The notes under the pieces: generated by a model
Told to the model about the DNA's origin: nothing
The model's database searches: none
The model's input: only the letters and a program-made list of their open reading frames with translations
Source of the DNA: Bacillota bacterium
GTDB lineage: Bacteria; Bacillota; Clostridia; Tissierellales; Sedimentibacteraceae
Assembly (NCBI GenBank): GCA_023453025.1
Contig: JAEXUD010000032.1
Coordinates: 1 to 46,604 of the forward strand
Direction: 5' to 3'
Length of the DNA: 46,604 nt
Part shown: piece by piece, positions 40,662-46,604 of the stretch
Numbering within the stretch: position 1 is the stretch's first letter
How the letters are laid out: each line of letters opens with the position of its first letter
Position numbers and translations under genes: made by a program

Positions 40662-41834
40662 TTATATTCTAGCTACTCTGGTATCTCTGGCCGCTTTGGC
40701 AACTGCATCCGAAACTGTTTTTCCAACCATTTTATCAAAAGCATGCGGTAAAATGTAGTCCTCATTCAACTCACTATCAGGTACTAAGCTTGAGAGAGCA
40801 TAAGAAGCTGCCAGTTTCATTTCCTCATTAATATCACTTGCACGTACATCTAATGCTCCTCTGAAAATACCCGGAAAAGCTAATACATTATTAACTTGAT
40901 TAGGAAAGTCTGATCTACCTGTTCCAACTATCCTGGCACCCGCCTCTTTTGCTTCATCCGGCCAAATCTCAGGGACCGGATTTGCCATTGCAAATATGAT
41001 TGGATCTCTATTCATATCAGCTATCATTTCTTTTTTCAGAACGCCGGCAGCAGAAACACCAATAAAGATATCTGCGTTCTTTATAGCTTCTTTCAATCCT
41101 CCGGTAACCTTTTCTTTGTTTGTACTAAGTGCAAAATTTCTTCTTATCGGGTCCAATTTTTCATTTTCCGAATCAAGAATTCCTTTGCTGTTACATACAA
41201 TTATATCTTTAACACCTGCGTTAAGTATAAATTTCGAGATAGCAATTCCAGCTGCGCCGGCACCATTTACCACTACTTTTACATCTTTAATATTCTTTTT
41301 AACTATTTTTAAAGCATTTATTATTCCTGCATAAACAATTATTGCAGTTCCATGTTGATCATCATGAAAAACCGGAATATCCAGTTCCTTCTTTAGCCTT
41401 TCTTCAATCTCAAAACATCTTGGAGCAGATATGTCTTCTAGGTTTATACCTCCAAATGTTGGCGCTACTTGCTTTACAGCAAATATTATGTCTTCAGTTT
41501 CTTGACTTTCTAAACATATTGGAAAAGCATCAACATTTCCAAAAGATTTAAATAAAACAGCTTTTCCTTCCATTACCGGCATACCCGCTCTGGAACCTAT
41601 ATTCCCCAAGCCCAGTACTGCGGATCCATCGGTAACAACAGCAACCATATTACCTTTATTTGTATAATCGTAAACAAGGTCTACGTTTTCTTTAATATCC
41701 TTACACGGTTCCGCTACCCCTGGTGTGTAAGCAAGGCTTAAGTCCTGCGCATTATTTACAGGAACTTTACTGATTATTTCAATTTTACCTTTGTTCTTTT
41801 TATGTAATTCTAAAGTTTCATTTCTGAGATTCAT
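40662..41834 (-). CDS. NAD(P)-dependent malic enzyme (decarboxylating)
   Basis: A 390-residue short-form malic enzyme that converts malate to pyruvate and CO2. It has LAYTPGVAEPC at 30-40, GKAVLFKSFGNVDAFP near 88-103, the metal-site IFHDDQHGTA-like VFHDDQHGTAI near 155, a Rossmann VVNGAGAAGIAI near 188 and FAMANPVPEIWPDEA near 280. It starts after AGGAGG. It is the first structural gene of the dicarboxylate operon and joins it to PFOR through pyruvate. There is no phosphotransacetylase domain. Confidence 0.95.
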   Translation of the reverse strand: MNLRNETLELHKKNKGKIEIISKVPVNNAQDLSLAYTPGVAEPCKDIKENVDLVYDYTNKGNMVAVVTDGSAVLGLGNIGSRAGMPVMEGKAVLFKSFGNVDAFPICLESQETEDIIFAVKQVAPTFGGINLEDISAPRCFEIEERLKKELDIPVFHDDQHGTAIIVYAGIINALKIVKKNIKDVKVVVNGAGAAGIAISKFILNAGVKDIIVCNSKGILDSENEKLDPIRRNFALSTNKEKVTGGLKEAIKNADIFIGVSAAGVLKKEMIADMNRDPIIFAMANPVPEIWPDEAKEAGARIVGTGRSDFPNQVNNVLAFPGIFRGALDVRASDINEEMKLAASYALSSLVPDSELNEDYILPHAFDKMVGKTVSDAVAKAARDTRVARI

Positions 41835-41988
41835 ATAATCTCCTCCTATTAAGATTTTAATAATATATATTATTATAAAAAAACTAGTTCGTATTTAAGT
41901 TTATCCTTATATAGTCGACCCCAAAAGACAAACGATTTTCTAATGATTAATTTTAAACTTTAACCTTTCATAAGAACATTTACAGTCT

Positions 41989-42024
41989 GGTATTATCGGT
42001 ATTACTGGTATTACTGGTATACCA
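41989..42024 (-). promoter_or_regulatory. Operator with tandem 9-base half-sites and the palindrome TGGTATACCA
   Basis: On the plus strand GGTATTATC, GGTATTACT, GGTATTACT and GGTATACCA follow one another in an exact 9-base register. The last unit, with the preceding T, forms the perfect palindrome TGGTATACCA (42015-42024). The same palindrome lies at 43132-43141 in front of the regulator gene. The element sits just downstream of the -10 of the malic enzyme promoter, so bound regulator would block transcription. Confidence 0.75.
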
Positions 42025-42033
42025 CTAGCATAT

Positions 42034-42062
42034 ATAGTAACATACTATTTATAATTTGTAAA
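42034..42062 (-). promoter_or_regulatory. SigA promoter of the malic enzyme operon
   Basis: On the minus strand TTTACA (42057-42062) and TACTAT (42034-42039) are 17 bases apart, with the operator starting 10 bases downstream of the -10. The regulator promoter at 43150-43178 has the same layout and the same ACTATTTACA at its -35. Confidence 0.65.
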
Positions 42063-42148
42063 TAGTATAATAAAAAATAATTGATAAATAAACTGAATAT
42101 TTTAAAAAAAATTTGCTGAAAACTACGATGAAGAAAAGCTTGTATATT

Positions 42149-42211
42149 AAAAAGAGAGAAAATTATAAGCATTGGTCGTGGAACTTTCAACATGCTTTCT
42201 ATTTCTCTCTC
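42149..42211 (-). terminator. Terminator of the GntR-type regulator gene
   Basis: On the minus strand GAGAGA and TCTCTC arms, extended by GCAT/ATGC pairing inside, enclose a loop and are followed by TTTTTAATA. It lies about 135 bases past the regulator stop and isolates it from the malic enzyme promoter. Confidence 0.6.
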
Positions 42212-42344
42212 ATTTATGCAAATTATAAATGTTATTCTGCTTTCGGGAAAAATACAGTTTTTAATTATTTTATATGTATTTTTCGGTAATTAATTCTGTG
42301 ATTTTATGTTATAATTACTAATGCAAACAAAATTAATATTACTG

Positions 42345-43055
42345 TTATATTTTAGTCTCTTTAAATACACTTCTGATATTATGAATGTGCTCGTACATAA
42401 TTGACATTGCACCTTCCGAATCTTGCTCTACTATCTTATCAAATATTTTTCTGTGATATTCTAAGGTTTTTTCTAATCTTTCAGGCTTACTTAACGTTAT
42501 ATTTCTAGATAATTTCAGGAAGTCATTTAGAGTATCGTATAAATTATATAACAATTTGTTATTTGTAGCCTTAATAACAGCATTATGAAAATCATGTGAA
42601 GTTTCTACGACTGACTCACCGCTTAATATCTTTAATTTCATATTGTCAATTGATGCTTTCAGATTTTGAATATCATCTTCAGTTCTTCTGGTGGCAGCCA
42701 GTTTAGCCGCAACTGTTTCTATAGTTTCTCTTAATTCAAACAATTCATTAATCGTATCTCCTGAAATATCCAGCGCAAAGTCAAGTTTATCAATTAAGTT
42801 TGGTAGATCTATACTGTAAATATACATTCCATCTCCCCAAATATTTTTAACAACGCCTAAATATTCCAATACCTTTATAGCTTCTCTTACAGGAACACGA
42901 CTAACATTAAACATTTTAGCCAGCTCTCTCTCAGATGGCAGTTTACCGCCTATGCCTAAATCACCGTTTATCATCATAGCTCTAATGCTTTGTATGATTT
43001 TTTCATAATACCTATCTGGTGTGTTATTCTCTAACTTATCAATTGGATTAAACAT
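42345..43055 (-). CDS. GntR-family regulator, FadR/FCD subfamily
   Basis: A 236-residue regulator with an N-terminal winged helix (KLPSERELAKMFNVSRVPVR near 38-57) and a C-terminal FCD ligand domain that shows ELRETIETVAAKLAA, HDFHNAVIKATNN and YHRKIFDKIVEQD. FCD regulators of this group often bind carboxylates with a metal ion. Identical TGGTATACCA palindromes in its own promoter and in that of the malic enzyme operon make it the likely local repressor of both. Confidence 0.92.
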   Translation of the reverse strand: MFNPIDKLENNTPDRYYEKIIQSIRAMMINGDLGIGGKLPSERELAKMFNVSRVPVREAIKVLEYLGVVKNIWGDGMYIYSIDLPNLIDKLDFALDISGDTINELFELRETIETVAAKLAATRRTEDDIQNLKASIDNMKLKILSGESVVETSHDFHNAVIKATNNKLLYNLYDTLNDFLKLSRNITLSKPERLEKTLEYHRKIFDKIVEQDSEGAMSIMYEHIHNIRSVFKETKI

Positions 43056-43131
43056 ATATTATAACCGACCTTTCGAATGTTAATTTTATAAAATTTATAA
43101 TTCAAATGTTTCTTAATTTATTATTCTATCT

Positions 43132-43178
43132 GGTATACCACAACTAGTAGTATAGCATCATAAATATTATATGTAAAT
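43132..43178 (-). promoter_or_regulatory. Promoter and operator of the GntR-type regulator
   Basis: On the minus strand TTTACA (43173-43178), a 17-base spacer and TATACT (43150-43155) form a SigA promoter. The palindrome TGGTATACCA at 43132-43141 lies about eight bases after the -10, over the expected transcription start. This predicts negative autoregulation. Confidence 0.75.
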
Positions 43179-43285
43179 AGTATTTTATCATAATGAATAT
43201 GTAATTTATAAATACCTTTATGAATAAATATTTTTATTATAAGATAAAAATGACTCTTGTATTAGAAATTTAATTTATCTATATA

Positions 43286-43315
43286 TTGACTAGATGGTAA
43301 TAAGTAATATATATT
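43286..43315 (+). promoter_or_regulatory. SigA promoter of the sulfurtransferase gene
   Basis: TTGACT (43286-43291) and TATATT (43310-43315) with an 18-base spacer lie about 80 bases before the sulfurtransferase start. The remaining intergenic bases from 43179 to 43285 are very AT-rich and show nothing else. Confidence 0.55.
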
Positions 43316-43397
43316 TAAACACATAGCAATGAATCTTTATACTTAAGTCTAATTATGTTTTACACTTTAAATTAAAATGAAAGGACTAAATATAATT

Positions 43398-44228
43398 ATG
43401 AAAAACTTTGTAAACTATAAGTGGTTAATGAAAAATCTTAATAATAGCAATTTAGTAATATTAGATGCAAGAGCAAACCAAAATAACCATTTAGATGGAC
43501 TTATTGCTTATAATAAGGAACATATTAGATATGCCAGCTTTGTATCTCTAGAAGATATAATGACAGGCTCAAAATCTACTCATGGAGGCAGACGCCCATT
43601 ACCAGAAATAAATAAGTTTGTTGAAGATATGAAAAGCCTTGGTATAACAGAAAAATCCAGCGTAATAATATATGATGACGGAAACCTATCAACATCAGGC
43701 AGATTATGGTGGTTATTAAGATATATTGGGAAATATAACGTTTATATCCTAGAAGGAGGAATAGCAAATTGGAAAGTAAATAATGGTGAAATCACTGATG
43801 AAATTCCGAAAGTTGTTAAGTCCGAATATTTACCTTTTAAAATAAATAATAGTATGTTAGTGGATATGAAATATGTGAAGAATGCTATAAATTTAGATAA
43901 TACTGCGATAGTAGACGCAAGAACTTACGAAAGATATATCGGCAAGATAGACCCCTTAGACAGAATAGCCGGGCATATACCAAACGCATTAAGCTACCCG
44001 TCTTCTGATTTAGTAAAAAATGGAAAACTCGTTTCTTTGAGTAAAATCAAAAATTATTTTAAAGAATTAAAAAAATATGATGAAATAATAGCTTATTGTG
44101 GGTCTGGAATCGCAGCCACATTAAATATTATTTTAATGGAGGAAATAGGTTTAAAATCTAAATTATATCTGGGAGGATATAGTGATTGGATAAGCTACAG
44201 AGAAAATAAAGTTATCAAATCCCCTTAA
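43398..44228 (+). CDS. Two-domain rhodanese-type sulfurtransferase
   Basis: About 276 residues with two rhodanese domains. The first (about 1-125) has VILDARANQ and a degenerate loop IYDDGNLSTSGR; the second (about 140-270) has VDARTYERYIG, AGHIPNAL and the active loop AYCGSGIAAT with the catalytic cysteine. This matches SseA-type thiosulfate or mercaptopyruvate sulfurtransferases, in which only the C-terminal domain is catalytic. ATG at 43398 is preferred over 43377 because AAAGGA lies between them. No operon partner is apparent. Confidence 0.9.
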   Translation: MKNFVNYKWLMKNLNNSNLVILDARANQNNHLDGLIAYNKEHIRYASFVSLEDIMTGSKSTHGGRRPLPEINKFVEDMKSLGITEKSSVIIYDDGNLSTSGRLWWLLRYIGKYNVYILEGGIANWKVNNGEITDEIPKVVKSEYLPFKINNSMLVDMKYVKNAINLDNTAIVDARTYERYIGKIDPLDRIAGHIPNALSYPSSDLVKNGKLVSLSKIKNYFKELKKYDEIIAYCGSGIAATLNIILMEEIGLKSKLYLGGYSDWISYRENKVIKSP

Positions 44229-44263
44229 GGTTTATCACCTAACCTTAGATTTTTACATAAAAG

Positions 44264-44349
44264 AGGAGATTCTTCGCTGACAATCAGTATGACCAGGGTA
44301 CGCAGACCATGTCATTCCTGATCAAAGATGAAGAATCTCCTCTTCTTTA
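44264..44349. repeat. Interspersed intergenic repeat forming a long hairpin
   Basis: AAGAGGAGATTCTTC and GAAGAATCTCCTCTT pair as 15-bp outer arms around a centre with CAGTATGAC and GTCATTCCTG. It may terminate the sulfurtransferase transcript (TCTTTAT follows). A related piece occurs at 28532-28610. Similar GAGATTCTTCGCT...CAGAATGACA elements are scattered in many bacterial genomes (general knowledge). Confidence 0.6.
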
Positions 44350-44356
44350 TATCTAT

Positions 44357-44455
44357 TTACTGCTCATTATTTGCTTCTGATTCTTTTATATTCAACAAGT
44401 GAATTGCGGTTGTTACCGTAACAGTAATCAATGCTGATAATACCAAAAATGCCAT
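44357..44455 (-). CDS. Small membrane peptide of 32 residues (unknown)
   Basis: A short frame with a strong ribosome binding site (AGGGAGG, seven bases before ATG). The product starts MAFLVLSALITVTVTTAIHL, one hydrophobic helix, and ends in a polar tail, NIKESEANNEQ. The coding potential rests on the ribosome binding site and the clean helix-plus-tail design; comparison with related genomes would be needed to confirm it. It lies alone between the hairpin repeat and the ytxC-like gene, downstream of and in the same direction as that gene. Confidence 0.55.
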   Translation of the reverse strand: MAFLVLSALITVTVTTAIHLLNIKESEANNEQ

Positions 44456-44582
44456 ATGTAATCCTCCCTTTTATATTCCCTATGATTATTTTATTATGCA
44501 AACCTTATTATTTCCTTAATACTTGCATTTATTATACCCCATTTTTCAATTTTAAATCGGGTGCCCTAAGGCACCCTTAATA

Positions 44583-45419
44583 TCAAAGCAGCTTGCAATA
44601 CTTGCAACCTTTACAAATTTCAATTTTACCTTCAAAAATCTTTTTTACAATTTCTATAGTATTATGTGCTTCTTTATTTTTTTTATCAATATTTGCTTCA
44701 TGAAGTATAATTTTTTTAGGTGACACACTTAATAATATATTAATTACAGACTCGTCATATGTTACTTTACTGTCCAATTCGGCAGAAAATTCAGCATTAT
44801 TTATATAGGTAAGTTTTTTCATATTTTTATCATAAACCTGAAGCTTTTGATTGTTACAAATAATATTGACTACATCATATTCTCCCTCATCTACCTCTGA
44901 AATTAATTTTATTATACTAATAAAATCCATATATTCCTTCTTCATAAGATAGCTGTCAATACATCTTTCAACAACCTGTGCGGCATATAGTTTTATAAAT
45001 TTAAGGCGAAAATTTACGAAGCCGTTTAAATTGATCAAATTAGACCTTTCTAAAATTTCTTTGAACTTATTTTTAATTATAAGTTGAATTTTAACATCAT
45101 TATCAATTTCATCCTCAATACTTGCAATTATACCGCCTACTTCATCATCATCAAAATAAAAATATGTTTCCTTCAGGAAATTTATGCTTTCAAGTTTTGT
45201 ATACTCAACCAACAGTTTTGTTACTTTACCTATTATTTTTTCAATGTACTCTCTTTTGTTCAATTTATCGTCTGTAAAATATCTTACTCGTATATTTCCT
45301 TCATCTGTGGAGGATATTTCTATATTTATATCACTTTCATCTAAGTTGGTGATGATTTTAATATTATTAAATACTTCATGATTTTCATTTTCATTTAACT
45401 CTAATGATAAAAGCTCCAC
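44583..45419 (-). CDS. ytxC: YtxC-like sporulation protein
   Basis: A 278-residue protein resembling the YtxC family, which is linked to sporulation in Bacillus and clostridia though its biochemical role is unknown. The middle part NLNGFVNFRLKFIKLYAAQVVERCIDSYLMKKEYMDFI (about 130-170) is the recognisable core, cited here only by position and by the fragment NLNGFVNFRL. The C-terminus has a cysteine cluster CKGCKYC. The start is GTG at 45419 after GAGAGGAGTG. It lies 26 bases downstream of the DUF6873-like gene and is probably co-transcribed with it. The family call is from memory of the pattern. Confidence 0.72.
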   Translation of the reverse strand: MELLSLELNENENHEVFNNIKIITNLDESDINIEISSTDEGNIRVRYFTDDKLNKREYIEKIIGKVTKLLVEYTKLESINFLKETYFYFDDDEVGGIIASIEDEIDNDVKIQLIIKNKFKEILERSNLINLNGFVNFRLKFIKLYAAQVVERCIDSYLMKKEYMDFISIIKLISEVDEGEYDVVNIICNNQKLQVYDKNMKKLTYINNAEFSAELDSKVTYDESVINILLSVSPKKIILHEANIDKKNKEAHNTIEIVKKIFEGKIEICKGCKYCKLL

Positions 45420-45445
45420 TCAGTCACTCCTCTCTTCAAGGGAGG

Positions 45446-46180
45446 TTAAATTATTGGTATCAATGATCCCAAATCTATTATTTGCCTATTTGAAGCTTCA
45501 TCATATATATATCCTGCAGACCGGATAAATTCTTTTAATGTGTTTAAAATATTCTTATCAAGAATTCTTCCGGTTGATAAAAATATTTTACCATTAATCA
45601 AACCTGCACAGCCTCCTATAAATCCGTGGTCATAACCTTCAAGATGCACCACTTTAGGATTAATATACATACAGTCTATATTATATGATTTGAGTTTTTC
45701 ATGTATCATCAAATCCGATGTCAAAGCCGTTGTATCATTGACAGCAGAAGTCGAGCATTTTGTATAGCCCTGGTTCACATGAATGAATTCAATGCCTGCT
45801 TCTTCCAAATAATACTTTAAAACCTGGTCTGTATGCTGCAGGTTATGCACAGCATATCTCCCTATTCTTGCTACATTATATGCTATATCCTCGGGATAGT
45901 TTCTACTTAGAGTTTTTCCACCTTTAATAACTTTTATACTTTTGTCATCTAAAACATTTCTGTAATAGTCGTATACGTTTGGAGCAACTACAAACGTGTT
46001 AAAATCAACCGGATGAATTACCATATCAGGATGACCGTTAATCGGTTCTTGCAAATCATCGCACTTAATTGTTTTTATAGGTTGTATATTTAAATTTTTT
46101 AAATAATTTAATATTTCATCACTCGCTCTGTAATCAATAATCACATAACGAGGCGTCTTTGTCAGTATATAAGGATTCAT
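45446..46180 (-). CDS. DUF6873-like conserved protein of unknown function
   Basis: A 244-residue soluble protein with no known function. It resembles a conserved clostridial family (DUF6873) with an arginine-deiminase-like or nucleotidyl-binding feel: YVIIDYRASDEI at the start, NGHPDMVIHPVD near 48-59, NVARIGRYAVHN, GYTKCSTSAVNDTTALTSD near 140-157 and GFIGGCAGLINGK near 190. The HPDM, CST and GGCAG segments suggest an active site. ATG at 46180 is chosen because AAGGTG lies before it. A group II intron ends about 20 bases upstream of this ribosome binding site, which may have separated the gene from its old promoter. Confidence 0.7.
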   Translation of the reverse strand: MNPYILTKTPRYVIIDYRASDEILNYLKNLNIQPIKTIKCDDLQEPINGHPDMVIHPVDFNTFVVAPNVYDYYRNVLDDKSIKVIKGGKTLSRNYPEDIAYNVARIGRYAVHNLQHTDQVLKYYLEEAGIEFIHVNQGYTKCSTSAVNDTTALTSDLMIHEKLKSYNIDCMYINPKVVHLEGYDHGFIGGCAGLINGKIFLSTGRILDKNILNTLKEFIRSAGYIYDEASNRQIIDLGSLIPII

Positions 46181-46202
46181 CAACACACCTTAGAAAATCT
46201 CT

Positions 46203-46604
46203 AGTAGGTCAAGGACGCTTGTGCATCCAAGCCCCTATTCAAAACCGTACGTGCGCTATTAACGCATACGGCTTTTCACTCTATATTCATTTTCTATCTG
46301 TAAAACAGACTAACCTTTATTGTAGGCTCAAGCAACGGAAAAGTTCTAAGTAGCCCATTGAAGAAAGTATCATGGTTATAACTCTTTTTCTGGCTCCTGC
46401 GATTTAACCATTTGAATAACAGCCACTTTGTCTGCAAAAAGTAATTCTTTACTTCTTTTATGTTATCTGTGACACCATAGTATTGATAGTGTCCCCTCAA
46501 TTTTGCATTAATTGTTTTGAATATCATTTCAAGCGGTAGTGTTCTATGGTTCTTTATCCATTCCTTCATTGCCTTTATCTTGCTTCTGTATTTCTTCTTG
46601 CTCG
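46203..46604 (-). mobile_element. Group II intron, 3' part (partial at right edge)
   Basis: Downstream of the maturase reading frame on the minus strand comes a domain V (46241-46276) with the catalytic AGC in AAAGCCGTATGCG and the partner strand GCGCACGTACGGTTTT. A domain VI follows with GGATGC/GCGTCC pairing and a candidate branch adenosine in TTGACCTACT. The 3' splice site should therefore lie close to 46203-46205. The 5' part is outside the window. Confidence 0.85.
46294..46604 (-). CDS. ltrA: Group II intron reverse transcriptase/maturase, C-terminal part (partial)
   Basis: The frame is open to the right edge, and the visible 103 or so residues start within SKKKYRSKIKAMKEWIKNHR and continue through INAKLRGHYQYYGVTDN and FKWLNRRSQKKSY to a stop. 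These are the maturase (domain X) and end segments of LtrA-like proteins, which splice the intron and copy it into new sites. An internal ATG at 46569 is not the true start. The reverse transcriptase domain lies beyond the window. Confidence 0.9.
   Translation of the reverse strand, partial: SKKKYRSKIKAMKEWIKNHRTLPLEMIFKTINAKLRGHYQYYGVTDNIKEVKNYFLQTKWLLFKWLNRRSQKKSYNHDTFFNGLLRTFPLLEPTIKVSLFYR

Larger units (their letters stand above)
41835..42344. other. Intergenic region between the GntR-type regulator and malic enzyme
   Basis: This 510-base stretch holds the regulator's terminator (42149-42211), a SigA promoter (42034-42062), a palindromic operator (42015-42024) and a run of 9-base half-site repeats (41989-42024). 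The remaining bases 41840-41985 form the leader of the malic enzyme mRNA, in which I see no riboswitch. Confidence 0.6.

Noticed and set aside
44264..44349. CRISPR-like or phage attachment repeat
   Set aside because: There is a single inverted structure with no regularly spaced direct copies and no integrase nearby.
1..46604. tRNA, rRNA or replication origin
   Set aside because: No cloverleaf ends with a GTTCRA arm, no rRNA-like conserved stretch and no DnaA-box cluster were recognised by eye.

Overview
The window comes from a low-GC Gram-positive anaerobe that ferments amino acids, probably a clostridium or relative such as Sedimentibacter (inference). The evidence is the AT-rich sequence with strong AGGAGG ribosome binding sites, a 4-hydroxybutyryl-CoA dehydratase / butyryl-CoA dehydrogenase / pyruvate:ferredoxin oxidoreductase gene set, a YtxC-like sporulation protein, and several sigma-54 activators and promoters. 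No rRNA, tRNA, CRISPR array or prophage was seen.

Region 1 (1-25.3 kb, all minus strand) is a fermentation island. In transcription order it holds: an AAA+ ATPase / VWA pair; a PAS sigma-54 activator; a sigma-54 promoter driving 4-hydroxybutyryl-CoA dehydratase copy 2, PFOR, a class I aminotransferase and an Fe-type alcohol dehydrogenase; a cobalamin riboswitch with terminator ahead of an ornithine-type class III aminotransferase; a 3' fragment of a second copy of that dehydrogenase; a second sigma-54 promoter with dehydratase copy 1, an Nfu Fe-S protein and a small CGGC protein; a second PAS sigma-54 activator; a third sigma-54 promoter driving a GldA-like dehydrogenase, a TRAP transporter and an SDR; and a fourth driving butyryl-CoA dehydrogenase and etfB, which runs off the left edge. 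Read together, this is a route from 4-aminobutyrate / succinate semialdehyde through 4-hydroxybutyryl-CoA and crotonyl-CoA to butyrate, plus import and oxidation of an unknown hydroxy acid. The 4-hydroxybutyrate CoA-transferase and etfA are not in the window.

Region 2 (25.4-33.1 kb) holds a secreted protein of unknown function, radA (minus), and a plus-strand operon of an XRE-cupin regulator followed by potABCD, a spermidine/putrescine ABC importer. Polyamines can be degraded to 4-aminobutyrate, which would fit region 1 (inference).

Region 3 (33.3-43.1 kb, minus strand) is a C4-dicarboxylate island. A GntR/FadR regulator precedes malic enzyme, an MmgE/PrpD protein, two-subunit class I fumarase/tartrate dehydratase, class II fumarase and a second TRAP transporter. 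Both promoters in the regulator region carry the palindrome TGGTATACCA just downstream of the -10.

Region 4 (43.4-46.6 kb) holds a two-domain sulfurtransferase, an unlisted 32-residue membrane peptide gene, a ytxC-like gene, a DUF6873-like gene, and the 3' end of a group II intron with the C-terminus of its reverse transcriptase/maturase, cut by the right edge.
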